Of a DNA stretch of 64,000 nucleotides, positions 1 to 32,365 are shown one piece after another. The stretch is from Liolophura sinensis. Lineage: Eukaryota; Mollusca; Polyplacophora; Chitonida; Chitonidae. Positions within the stretch are counted from its first letter, which is position 1. Each line of letters opens with the position of its first letter. Location of the stretch: the NCBI RefSeq assembly GCF_032854445.1, contig NC_088299.1, positions 1,029,001 through 1,093,000 of the forward strand, in the 5' to 3' direction. The notes beneath the pieces are model-generated. The model worked only from the letters and a program-made list of their open reading frames with translations. It did no database searches and had not been told where the DNA came from. The translations under genes and the position numbers were made by a program.

Positions 1-2221
1 GCATGAAGAAATGTCTATAGACCAAACTGGTGTACCATAAACCTTTAAAACAGTGAATGTTATTTAACTCTCACATTCATGTATTGTATTGTTGTATTTG
101 TACATCAGAAATCCTAGCACTTTATCACAACACTTCCTATCTTGCCTACTGTCCATCTTTTAACATGGTAGTATTTGTGTTTGGATCAAATTATGGGCAA
201 AATATCATCATTTTTGCAACATAGGGAACCCAAGCCCACACCAGAACATAATTAAGAAGATCAGTCTGATTTTGTTCAGTTGGTTTTCTATGTATCTATG
301 TATAAAACTGACAGAATGAACCTACCTTGCCGTACAGTGACAACGCTGTAACATTATATCTTGAATCCTGCTTATTATGTACATCACATTAAAATACATT
401 CAAAGGTAAAAGTGTGAAGCTTAAAATATTTCAATAAAATTTAAGCAGACCTAAATCACCAACATTTAAACTTAAAAGTAATTTCACTTTTGCCAATCTC
501 CATGAAAAAAAAAAAAGGAAATTAAAAATGGAATGTACAGATAAAAGTCATCACATGATAGTACTAATGTGCATCAGTAACAAAAAACAGTACAAGAGAC
601 ACATTGCAGTAATGTGACGATAGACAGCCTCTCATCAGGATGTATCAACTTTTCATTACATTCAAATGTGCAGCATAGTCACAACAGCTGGACTCTACAC
701 AAGAAATACAGGAGAAAACTGGGCAAACATATGAATCTTGGATAGATGTACAATTATTTCCGAAGTTCTACAGTTACATAACCATTATGAAATGCAACTA
801 GTTTAACAGTGAGATTAGTTTACATGGCACATTTACTGATCTGAGCTCAAATGAGGTGAATCCAATGTGTGTCATAAAGAGTATGTTCATGTTTTTATAT
901 CACACTTTGCAACAAAAAAATGTGTGCAACTGGTATAAGCACACTACAAGTGGGAAGATCTATGCATAACATACATTCTCTGCTAAGTATTTCTGTAAAC
1001 TAAAAGAAAGAAAACCTCACTTTGTTATTAGTAAATCGGGTATCACTTTCAAGACCTAATCAAGCCTGTCAACATGCTCAGTTGACAATATGGCATGAAA
1101 ATAAGGGGAGAATTTCAACTATAAGCTTATAATCATGTGCCTGTGGTGCATACAGGAAAACAAATCTTGTAACTCATAAAACAGCAGTGCCCTCTTCCTA
1201 ATTGGATAACATTACCAGTGATTCCAATAGCAACACAAGTAATCATGAATAATCAGACCTTCTCACGTACGGCCGGAGAGGAAGCCAGCATGAGCTGGAC
1301 TTGAACTCACAGCGACTGAATTGGTGAGAGGCTCCTGGGTCATTACACTGTGCTAGTGCGCCAGCAGATACTGGTGTTTTCTGAGTTACAAAACCCCACT
1401 GTAACAGTGGTCATCTTGCAGTATAAGGCATACACTGGACAGTACAAAATTATCAGTAATCACACTTCTACACAATAAATTAGTCACACCAAATATCCAC
1501 ATTCATAAACCAGCACTTCTTCAATATCTGTATGTTCATCACTAACCCAACAGTTCATGTAATACAACAAGGTGCAGTAGGCATCTGTGAGAATACGCTT
1601 TGAAACTATTGCATAGAAAAACTGACATCATTTGTTATTATGAAGCTGTCCTATCCATAATACGTAAAATCAATGAGAACTTACCCCCAAACCAAAAACC
1701 CCACACATTGATAAATATTACAGCAAAGCTGTTGTTTTTGGGTTTTATGAATAGAACCTAAAGTGTAATGAATTTCATTCTTTCACATGAAGAACTATAA
1801 GCACTGGTTTTTTTACCATGTGTTCGACTGCTTCACTTTAGTATCACATGTACAAGAACAGTGTTTTTTCTCAATGTCTCTTGTTTTAGTTAAAAAATCT
1901 TTCGAGAAATTAAAACTAGTGAGTCAGTTAAGAAGCTTAGAACAATCATCTTCACAGAGCCACTCTATGGGCTAAAATACTAAATGAATCATTATGAGAT
2001 AAAAGAACTGCAAACCCTTTGTGGGTGGACAGAATTTCACCTGGCATCATGAACATGCCTCAGATGACTAGGTTTCCATCCTGATCCAGGTTTTCATCGC
2101 GTTTTCTGGTAAGTCAGGGTGGCGTTTCTGATTAAAACACCATAAAACAGGTGATTCCACAAAACAAGGTGTGGAATTAACATCACAGTTTGGGGCTGGG
2201 GTAAAAAGATCAGGTGTCCTT
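1..2221. other. 3' flank of RSPRY1, no gene seen
   Basis: AT-rich sequence downstream of the RSPRY1 stop codon on the minus strand. It probably includes that gene's 3' UTR, but I could not pick a convincing polyadenylation signal on the minus strand. Apart from one SINE fragment near 1.3 kb there are only short, low-complexity open frames without recognisable protein similarity. Confidence 0.5.
1264..1372 (-). mobile_element. tRNA-derived SINE, head fragment
   Basis: Read on the minus strand this is the 5' part of the SINE family seen more completely at 42160-42427. It carries the segments GACCCAGGAGCCTCTCACC and GTTCAAGTCCAGCTCATGC, the latter holding a good Pol III B box. The 3' body and the A/T-rich tail are missing, so this is a truncated, inactive copy. 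Confidence 0.75.
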
Positions 2222-22532
<20,311 letters not shown>

Positions 22533-22725
22533 TCTCTGGCATATTCCATGTACGGGCAGTGTAACTACACCATGGGTGCCAGACTTACTGTGCGGACCAC
22601 AGCGCTGAAGAACCAGGTGACAAATCCAGCAGACTACAACGACAACTAGCTTCTGCCAGACCCATGTAACAGCATCATTGTCCACGGCAACATTCTCTAC
22701 CACGGATGCCTCCCACACAACACTT
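22533..22725 (-). other. RSPRY1: 5' part of RSPRY1 first coding exon (UTR or N-terminal extension)
   Basis: A pyrimidine-rich acceptor (tttttctgacttcag) precedes 22725, so this exon is spliced to at least one upstream exon. The frame of the MGACLC start stays open through all 193 bases and would encode a hydrophobic run (KLVVVVVCWICHLVL), but there is no in-frame ATG within the exon. Vertebrate RSPRY1 also has an annotated hydrophobic extension before MGNSC. I treat this part as 5' UTR, with extension possible if an upstream exon supplies an ATG. Confidence 0.55.
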
Positions 22726-23324
22726 CTGAAGTCAGAAAAAAACATGTGGGCATTGAAGACAGATTGGCATTAGATTTATTACTCCCACATTCCATTACTT
22801 GCTCTTTACCTAGTGTATTTGCCTTTTAGGGACCACCAATCAGCAACACTTACACAGAGTGGAGAGACTGGGAAAGCCATCCAGTTTCTCAGAAAATGTC
22901 GCAGGAGGAGATACACTGTTTTCCAGCTGTACACATTTCCTGAACAAGGTGAAACACTGTTCCAGGTAATAGCACTTAGTAATCTCTCTGTCCCAGTCAG
23001 TAAACTTCACCAATAGTCAAAAGCATCACAACTCTGTCTGAGTGACAGGTGACTGGCATGGTAGCCTACAAGATGTGAAACATAAACTCATTCATGCAAT
23101 GTGTTATCTCACTACAATTGTGATTGAACAGTATAAAACAAGATATGAAACAAAAGTCAAAGCACCTGGCTGTGCAATATATGATGTGATAGTGCTGACT
23201 AAAATATCAGTTTTACCTAACACTACATACAGGTTAACCTGAATAATTTCTCCTTCCATTTGTTAGGTTAGGTGTTTTTATTTGTGTATGTCTGGACAAG
23301 AAGATTGGCATAAAAGTGTCATTT

Positions 23325-23415
23325 ATTTATTTGTTTATTTATTTGATTGGTGTTTTACATCTTACGCAAGAATATTTCACTTATGACAGCGACCAGCATT
23401 AGGAGGGTAGGGAGA
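23325..23415 (-). mobile_element. tRNA-derived SINE, 3' tail fragment
   Basis: Minus-strand copy of the 3' end of the SINE family: TTTATTTGATTGGTGTTTTA then AAGAATATTTCACTTATGAC and GACCAGCATTAGGAGG. The head is missing. Confidence 0.75.
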
Positions 23416-24759
23416 GTGGGGAGAGGGGAATTGCCATTAATCACGTTGTATAATAAGAATCTACTAACTGGACCTAAATGTACACATATGAAAACACTTG
23501 ACAATATAAATTTTCTTTCCACTGAGATAATAAAGCATTGACGAAATCTGCAGGATAAAAAAAAAACGAAACTGCTACACACGCAGCCTCTCAGGCCACA
23601 TGACACACATACAAAGACAATGACCCAGGGAGATTCCGCCCTACATGTATATAGGTTGCAGTGACCTCAGACGCCAATTACACCAGTAACAATATAGTGC
23701 TTATGCCACACATACATATACATTTACACAGAAATCACTCCTTCTAACTCAGCAGGCTGAGCCTACACTTGCAAACTATTTTTACACTATAACTAGTACT
23801 GCTTTGCACTCAACACGCAGTACAGAGGTCCGGCCTACACTCACAGTACACAGGTTACAGGTACAGTGAAAGTGAAAGAGAGCCAATCCAAGGCAGCCAA
23901 ATCCACAGGGGTCGTACCTAGGTACAGTAAAGGCAGTGGAAATCTGAAGTGGTAACACAACCACCGTGCTAAAATAGTTCTCAATATTTTAGCTTCTAGG
24001 TGGAGTAATAGTCAAATTTAAACCAGTTATCATTTGTTTGATTGGGGGTTTAATTCCAGACTAAAACTTCTCAAATTTTGATGCGAATCTGATTTCCAAG
24101 TGAAGAAAATCAGAGTGGATCTGATAAACTTCCCGACTTAAGGCTGCAACCAAACCAGTGAGAGCTGGGTTTGATGGTGCATCATGAGGTGACTTGTGAG
24201 AACACTTCATCCCAATGAGACAACATGAGTCAGGGACCCATTTTAAGCGACAAGTCCATGGTATGAAAACATAATGTACATGCAAATGTGGCGAGTGACT
24301 GAAGCTTACAGCCATGGCCCTTGTTGTAAAACCTGCTCCTACACTGTAAGGTACATGAACATGAGCATATAACCTAAGGAACCTGAAGCACTCGACTTAC
24401 ATGTACACCAATATCACTATAGATGCAGGTAAACAGATTAACCTAACGAATACACTCACTGACCTCTCAATCATCTTGCTCTTCCGTTTGGGATATTAAT
24501 ATATATATAGTCTTCCTCCACTGACTCTCCAGAGACTTGATGACTGTCTAACTACCCATGAACTACAAACTGACTTCAACTATTTGCTTTTAGTCAATGT
24601 CTTCAGCTAGAGGAAAGGGATGGCCAACTTCGATAATCACTATTTCTCTTTTGGCATTGGACTAGATGACAAATAACTCCCTGCAGTTAGTATTTCACTA
24701 CACTTTGGGTTGGTTGACCAATACTTTTCTTGAGATACTTTGTATAGTTAAGTTGATCT

Positions 24760-25490
24760 GTTGGATTTATTCCTTTTAGTCAGCTGATTGATCTGTCCTT
24801 TTGACTCATTATGGAGTTTAGTGAATTTGTCGGGTTCCACTGGTCGATCTGTCCCTCTGATCTTTTTTAAAGTCCAGGTGGTTGATTATTCCCCTTAACC
24901 TCTTCAGTATTCAGTTAGATGGTCTTTCTGCCTACATTAGGTAAATTTTTCCTCTTGGTCTCGTCTGGAGTTTGGATGATTGGACCCTGCTTTCTTTTGG
25001 AGTTCAGCTGGATGATCTTTTTCTCCTGATCTATTATACAGTTCAGTTTGTTGATCTTTCCCACAGATCTCTTCTGGAGTTCAGCCTGTTGATCATTCCC
25101 CCTGACCTCTTCTGGAGTTCAGCTTGTTGATCTTTCCCCCTGATTTCTTCTGGAGTTCAGCTGGATGATCTTTTTCTCCTTATCTATTATTGAGTTCAGT
25201 TTGTTGATTTTTCCCACACATCTCTTCTGGAGTTCAGCCTGTTAATCCTTCCCCCTGACCTCTTCTGGAGTTCAGCTTTTTGATCTTTCCCCCTGATTTC
25301 TTCTGGAGTTCAGCTGGATGATCTTTTTAACTGATCTTTTATTGAGTTCAGTTTGTTGATCTTTTCCACTGTTCTCTTCTGGAGCTCTGCCTGTTGATCT
25401 TTCCCCCTGACCTCTTCTGGAGTTCAGCTGGTTGATCTTTTCCACTGATCTCTCCTGGAGTCCAGTTATTTGATCTGTCTCCCTGGTCCT
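24760..25490 (+). repeat. diverged 38-bp tandem array
   Basis: About 18 degenerate units of about 38 bp with the pattern TCTTCTGGAGTTCAGC, a GTTGATC or GGATGATC block and a pyrimidine-rich tail TTTCCCCCTGACC. The landmark GAGTTCAG recurs at 25077, 25115, 25153 and 25192. Divergence between units suggests an old array. It lies upstream of the RSPRY1 coding region. Confidence 0.85.
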
Positions 25491-27299
25491 GTGTGGACCT
25501 CATTTAATGGTGATTAGTTCTGTGAACCAAATACTTTGGCTAGTACATGGGGCACTCCAGAGCATCCGCCTCCGTGGCTAGTGCACAACATACATATACA
25601 GCTTAGAGATGATGGCTTGAAGCCGAATGATGGTGAGGAAATCCAAGCCCATGTCTAATTTTGCAGCTCCCAGAGTGATCCCTAACCAGTGACCATGGTG
25701 ACTGACTAGTATACACACTTAGCAGTGACCAGTCTGACCAGCTGTACCATTCAGTGATCCAGAGCCTGAAGAACAATGTACTGAGCTAACTGTACACATG
25801 CATGAATCCTGTTTCAGCAGCCTTCACCTTGCCACAGGCAACCACAGCTAAGTTTAAACAGCTGACTGCATGCTTCAATGACAGAAGTCATGATGGAAAA
25901 TCCCCACTTACAAGTACACTGCTAGCATGTATGTAATAAATAGGTCAAATGGAACAGGGATATCAGCGAGAAAACAACTAGCTACATATCGCTTGTGACC
26001 TACACAGTCAGTCTGTTGAGTTGTCTGATGCTGTGTAATTACACTTCTCTAACTACTTCAACACAACACATGTTCACACTCAGTCCACCTCGGCATTGGT
26101 AACAATTAGATATATGTACTGGGGGGTGTACATCTATCATACACCTTTCAAAATCTTTTTTTCTCACTCAATTAGACATCATCGTTAAATGGCGTTTTTG
26201 TGATGAAGAGTAAAGGTCCATACAATGTACAATTTCAATGACCGTGAGGTACACATTGCTAGTTTTTTTTTGTTGTTGTTAATTTTTAATTACATGTGTA
26301 GAAGTTGGTGAAATGTAATATATACGGCCATGTAATATCACAACCTAGATCTGGTTCCCATGTGAAACAAAAGAATGCATAATATCACCTTAAACAGAAT
26401 GCAAATATGAAAAACAGAATGCAAATATGAAAAACAAAATGCAGTTTAGTGGATATGGCAGATATTATAAAAGGTCCAAAACCAATGAATGAGGCTTAAG
26501 ACTACTGCACTATAAGTCAGTAATACATCTGTCAAGCTAATAAAACAATAAGACATATATTGGTGTAAACTTACTTGCCCGATCAATAAAAATTAAAAAA
26601 AATTAGAAGTATAAAAAACAAACAAGAACTTTAAATGGAAACCAGACTACTATAAAAATTCGTCAAATGACTGACAATAAACGCAAATTCATAACTAGTG
26701 GAGACGTGTGTGGGTATGTAGGAGGCCGTCCATTATGAAAGACACATGTTCATGTTAAGCTCTTCACTGTGTCTTTGACACACAGTGTGCTTTTAACATA
26801 CATGCTCACATTTTGACTTCTTGTACTTGGTTAAAAACTAATCAAATAAGTATACATATACTCTGTCTAAAATGTACTTTACTGAAGACACACGTCAATT
26901 TCTAATAATAGCCACTGCATCCGATTCTGTACACATGGTCACCTAAGACAGTTAAACATGTACCCAGAGCATTGCTTCATAGGGCATTGCTTCGTAGGGC
27001 ATTGCCCTCTCACAGATGATCAGATAAAGTTTATTTATATTTGTATTACTCACATGACAAACTTGCACATCTACCATGTTATTTTTTTTTTATCAAAAAA
27101 TATTGCTCTTGTATCCACATGACATATATACATGAAAATATGAGTGTCGAGTCCAAGCATCGGGACTGATGGCACATGTACCCTTAATTATCACAGGTAG
27201 AAGGCATTATAACCTACTGTGAATTGGAAATACCTTAATGCATTGACAACATTACTTGATTTCAAATGCACAAAAATATTTCTCAATCCAACAGACGTG

Positions 27300-27475
27300 A
27301 AAGTTGGAAGGTCTGTCAGCAACCTACGGATGGTCGAGGGTTTCCCCCGGGCTCTACCCCGGTTTCCACCCACCATAATTCTGGTCGCCGTCGTATAAGT
27401 GAAATATTCTTGAGTACGGCACAAAACACCAATCAAATGAATAAATAAATAAATAAGTAAATAAATAAATGTTGC
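27300..27475 (+). mobile_element. tRNA-derived SINE, 3' two-thirds
   Basis: Plus-strand copy lacking the tRNA-like head. It runs from GGAAGGTCTGTCAGCAACC through GGGTTTCCCCCGGGCTC and GTATAAGTGAAATATTCTTG to a tail of AAATAAAT repeats. Confidence 0.85.
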
Positions 27476-28429
27476 AGTGTTTTACATGAGCTCAAACATG
27501 CAGTATTTTTTGACATACCACCCATAGAATTTGCCTTAACACCGACTCTAACACACAAGACTCACGAATTGTGTAATTTACCCTAATAACATTGCATACA
27601 GAGCATCAATCATGAAACATTCTCCTGCATGTATGCAAAACCTAGAAGCTAAATACATGTAGTATTTTTGTGAGAGACCACCCTGTTCACCTTAAAATGG
27701 ATTCCAATTTGAAAACAGAAAGCAAAAGTAAAATGTCTGCAAAGCTGCATACATGTTCAAATGAGTCATTAATTCAGCATTAGTACTCACATGGCCAGAA
27801 AGCAAATGGCTGCTCTTAAGAAGACTGCTAAAATGTCGCAAATGCATTTATCAAACCCTATCATAGTCATATTCCTTGGTCAGCAAAATGTTATGGAATT
27901 ATGTTTATTACTAAATGGAAATTGCATGAAATTCAACCACATTAACGACACCTTGCCCAACAAATGCTTTGCCAAGTAGCTGAAGCAATACCCTCAGGGA
28001 AGTCTTTTCATCACTACATCAATAAAGGCTTTGCTGTAAAGTACAGGGTACATGTATTTACAGGAACTGTGCAGGCACTGGTATTTAGCGAAACAAATAA
28101 ATGTGTTCTAACAAACATGCTGATGAACAACTCGGCCGTGTGATGGAATTTTACCGTAGCCTCGCAGGACGCACCTTTGCATAACAATGTTTTTTTTTTC
28201 TTCAAACCACTAAATCTGTCATAAATAAATAGGATGAATGGCTAACAGAAGGACAAAGATTACCACTCGCTATATTGGAGTGGCTTATCCACAAGTACCA
28301 ATGACATCTTCATAAATTCTAGTCAAAACTGAACCACAAGTGAATGTGACTCACTCCTTCGCACATGAAGAATCCTTGTTTGAAATCATCTAATTTCTAC
28401 TGTGTTCATGTTCTTGAAATTTTGGCTAT

Positions 28430-28622
28430 TTCCAGTCTGTTGTATGAAACTGGATGGCATATGTTCTATGAAAATGGATGACCTCTGTTGTATGAAACTG
28501 GATGGCCTCTGTTGTAGGAAACTGGATGGCCCCTGTTGTATGAAACTGAATGGCCTCTGTTGTATTAAACCGGATGGCCTCTGTTGTATGAAACTGGAAG
28601 ACATCTGTTGTATTAACATCAT
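28430..28622 (+). repeat. 24-bp tandem array open in three frames
   Basis: About eight units of TGTTGTATGAAACTGGATGG plus CCTC. The period is divisible by three, so one plus-strand frame (repeat CCMKLDGL) and two minus-strand frames stay open. The open frames stop soon after the array and there is no sign of splicing or conservation, so I call it a noncoding minisatellite. Confidence 0.88.
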
Positions 28623-29759
28623 TCAAAATATCCATTTCCAACCTGAACGTCCCAAGCTTAACTAAGAACCTGGTTTACCTCCATATGAGCCTACATATAC
28701 ATGTATGTACCATATATAAAATCAATACCTACAGAACTTTGACTTATATTATGATCATATCCCTGAGACTTGCTATTTCCTGTTGGTTTTCATGGACCCC
28801 AGGAATTTGGTTAAACAGCCCTGGCTTACACAGGAACCTAGTTTATCTCCATATGAACCTTAATACCACCAGGGCACATTTTTTTCAAGTGGTTTAACTT
28901 CAATTACGACCACGTCATTGAAACTTGTTGTTCTTAGTCAGAGGTAAAATTGCCATGGAAACCAGAAACGACTGAATGATACTAGAAAGCACTAAGGATG
29001 CAATTTTGCAATTATAAACAGGAATCCCGCTGTCCTCCCACCATAAATAGTGAAGGCCTTGGGGAAGAACAGTTTCATTGTAAATTGACCGAGCTACCTT
29101 CAATAAATAAAGCTATTATTATTACAATGCTGGCTGACGTCGTATCAGGAAATAAGCTTATGTATGGCGTAAGACACCAAGCAAATAAATAAACAAGAAA
29201 AGTACCTTTGATTGTATTTCTAGGCACTAATAATTATGATAGCTATGGAGACATCATTATTTCAATTTCTATTCATGCATCTCTCTTTTATTTTAAAGTA
29301 CATCATTTTTAATGGTTTCATATCTGACTAAATTTACGTCTTCAACTATATTTTTCAACTGAATTCCAGTATATATTTATATATATATTCATATATTTAA
29401 CCTGGCATAAGTAAACAACTTTCACACCCCAAAGGTTTTGTACAGACAAAATGTCACCAAACAGGGAACAAACTTTCAGAATTTTAACAAGTTGCTGTCA
29501 AGTCAAGCTACTGGGTAAATTTTATGGTGATTGTAGAAAGGGGTTCCAAGGTTTGTTTGGAAGAAAGGATTATATCCTACAGAAAAAAATGTGTAAATCT
29601 CAGCACCAAAAGTAATATTTTCTGACATCGTTTTTGAATATTCCCAACCAAAAATGTGCATAAAACAGGGGTTATTAAGAAATATAAAATATGCTTCAAA
29701 AAATAGAATGCACAAAATGTTTTCATTTTTATGGGCATATTTTTCTTTATTTTCCTAAC

Positions 29760-29898
29760 CATACTTTATTTATTTGATTCATGTTTTCAGTTGTACTCAA
29801 AAATATTTCACTTATACGACGGCAGCCAGCATTATGGTGGGAGGAATCCAGGCAGCTGGACTTGAACTCACACTGACCGCATTGGTGAGAGGCTCCTG
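29760..29898 (-). mobile_element. tRNA-derived SINE with internal deletion
   Basis: Minus-strand copy with tail (TTTATTTATTTGATTCATG), the AAATATTTCACTTATACGAC block, then a direct jump into the head segment GGACTTGAACTCACACTGAC and GTGAGAGGCTCCTG. The middle of the body is deleted. Confidence 0.85.
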
Positions 29899-31303
29899 TC
29901 ATACTTGTTTTATAGAATCTTTTCATGTATCCTTTAAACAGAAAAAAAGGCAAAAAATTTGTGCTGCTATATTAGACCTCAACTACTTGATCAAGACATC
30001 CAAATGTCTAATGATATTTATCTGACATTGAGTGAACAATTAAATATTCACTTTTATCCATGGTTTCCCCTCGACCATCAACTCACTCAAGTCGCTATAG
30101 TTACAACATGACTAATGACTGACTTTTTTGACTGGGTTACCTCCCCTTGTTGTCTAGATAACAGATGTTCAGCAAATTTTGAAACCCAAGGCGTGGTACT
30201 GTGTTGTTATTATGTGGCATACCATGTAACTTCAGTTCTGTCTTACAGACCATTAGGACATACGAACACTTTATAATACATTATCGACAGATATGAAGAT
30301 CATTTATGGTTTTGTGGTAGACTTACAACTCTCTTTCAATCTATCATACATGTGCAAATGTCGTCCATGAGTGAATGCTGCAATGTCGGAATCTTTGCCC
30401 TGCCTTATTTGCATGTTATCTCGTTGGGCCAGTGACGGATTTCCCCTTATAATTCTCTTAATTTACATTTTTTTCAGAAAAATATAGGCCCTGCAGGTTT
30501 AGTTAGGAGTCAAATGCAACTCATTTTTGTATTTTACTGAACCTACTAAAAAATACTGAATTTCTTTCGACGCTAGGTCCCTTTAAGGGCAGGTAACTCA
30601 AACACTATGTCACTAGATATAATGAAATAGCAGGCAATTTCACACGTAGACATCCTGTATCATATAGTGTTTAATATGAGACTCATGTACAATACATGTA
30701 TTACTGGTAATACTGACAATAAATACTGAAAACAGAGAGCCCACCCACCTCTTCTTGACAAAATCTGATAATGAGAAACAAACAAAGACATTTCACTGGT
30801 CTAATCATTCATTCATTCCCTTGTGCACATATCAAATGTGGTCAACCAGCTTCAATCAACAAATCTGTTTTGAGGCTCCTTGCACCAAAAGTGAGTCATG
30901 ACAACACTACCAAATAATAAACATCGTATTGCAAGATAAACATAAGCCGAGACAAGTGCATGTAAACAATGGTGCATGTGGCTGGATGTGATTCGCACAT
31001 GTTTGTAGACGTTTCGCTGACTTTCATGTCAAGACCAACAAGAATATGTACATCACATTGGGGGCGGGGAGGAAAGGTAATAATGTTTACATATCAGATG
31101 AGGGTACAGGGGCTGGGAAGCTCTGTGACCCTATATGTAAATTGTGGCAAAACAATGTACAGCTGTCAAAATGAGGCCCAAACACGGACATGGAGGGAAA
31201 TGCTGAGTCATGGTTTGATGGTTATCTTTGGGATTAGGCTAACGACCAAACAACATGTTAATCTGACTAAGAATACTAAAAGAGGGTCACATGACGCTTC
31301 AAA

Positions 31304-31321
31304 ATGGCTGACGACGGCAAG
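31304..31321 (+). other. possible short first coding exon
   Basis: ATGGCTGACGACGGCAAG followed directly by the donor gtacttaa would encode MADDGK and end in phase 0. The surrounding bases are locally CpG-richer, and AAAATGGCTGAC resembles a YY1-type promoter element. No downstream partner exon was identified. It may equally be part of a promoter, possibly that of RSPRY1 on the other strand. Confidence 0.2.
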
Positions 31322-32267
31322 GTACTTAATACCGCCAAAGTTCTATCAGTCAATGTGACCAACACACAGCGAAGTAATTCGTTTCATAAGTGAGGATAGT
31401 AAATTAAGAGGATAGTATTAGAGATTCCACCATAAAATTACATATAAATGAGCAGAGGAGGTGAGTTAGATTACCATACGTGGGAAAGAGATGGGAGTTT
31501 GAAATTCACGCCATGTTTTTTGAGAGGCGTTGATGAACTCAGTGTTACAATGAATGTCAGAATTTTAAAATAGCACACCGAGTCCATCTAGATAAATTAT
31601 ATGATACTATGGACAACACAAGAAGGCATTCAAAGTAAATTTATAGAACAAGACTGGGCTGTGATAGTATACGTAATCACAGCCATATACAGAGAAGACT
31701 ACTTTGAGTTATTTTAACCAGAACACTTAAAATGAGGGGAATTTTCAGTGCCTCTCAAAGCATGTTTTTTAATTTTGGATGATCAAGCAAAAAAATACGA
31801 GGCTGTAACAATAAAACTTTATACATCATCGAAATAACTGGACGTGGAAAAGTACTGTCAGAGCATAATAAGTGTTCATTAAATTTAAATGTACATACGA
31901 TATGTAATTACTAAACAAGGCATAACAGTAGCATGGTTATCCTAGAGGCCAGATTCCTATTCTACAGTCACCTACTTGACAGTCATGTTATTTACAAAGA
32001 ATGGCAAGAAACAATACACTATACACACTTACAACAATTAATAGTCACAGAGTATCTGCATAGCCAATATTCGACCTTTCGGTGTTATACGCCCAGCGGT
32101 TTCAGCTCAACAAATTTACTTCCGGGAAGAAGAATCATGTGAATCGGAAGTAAATAATTTTACTCATTTTTGTTTTTGCCTCATAAATTTTTTTCTGTTT
32201 TTTTTTGTACTCTACTACCAAAAATATTGTCTGAAAAATTCGTATTAAAATATGATAAATATTCATG

Positions 32268-32281
32268 ATTACCTTAGAAAC
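32268..32281 (+). promoter_or_regulatory. candidate RFX X-box
   Basis: ATTACCTTAGAAAC fits the X-box consensus RYYNYY-N1-3-RRNRAC at every position. It lies 85 bases before the CFAP90 start codon, a typical distance for RFX-driven ciliary genes. Confidence 0.5.
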
Positions 32282-32365
32282 GAAGCAGACGATGTCGTGA
32301 CCCCGACGCTAAATCAGTTTGCAGAAAGCAAGGTGCGTTGAGAAGGAAAGGAACACACTGCTAAA

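Larger units (their letters stand above)
22746..31300. other. upstream of RSPRY1 coding region, no coding gene recognised
   Basis: This stretch probably holds the noncoding first exon(s), promoter and a long 5' intron of RSPRY1 plus intergenic DNA. I could not identify the exons. It contains SINE fragments, a 38-bp and a 24-bp tandem array and several short duplications, such as two tandem GAATGCAAATATGAAAAACA units near 26397-26440. Open frames are short and unlike known proteins. Confidence 0.45.

Noticed and set aside
30969-31358. 129-codon plus-strand open frame
   Set aside because: Longest unassigned frame in the area, but no recognisable similarity, no splice context and ordinary noncoding composition; kept out as probable chance.
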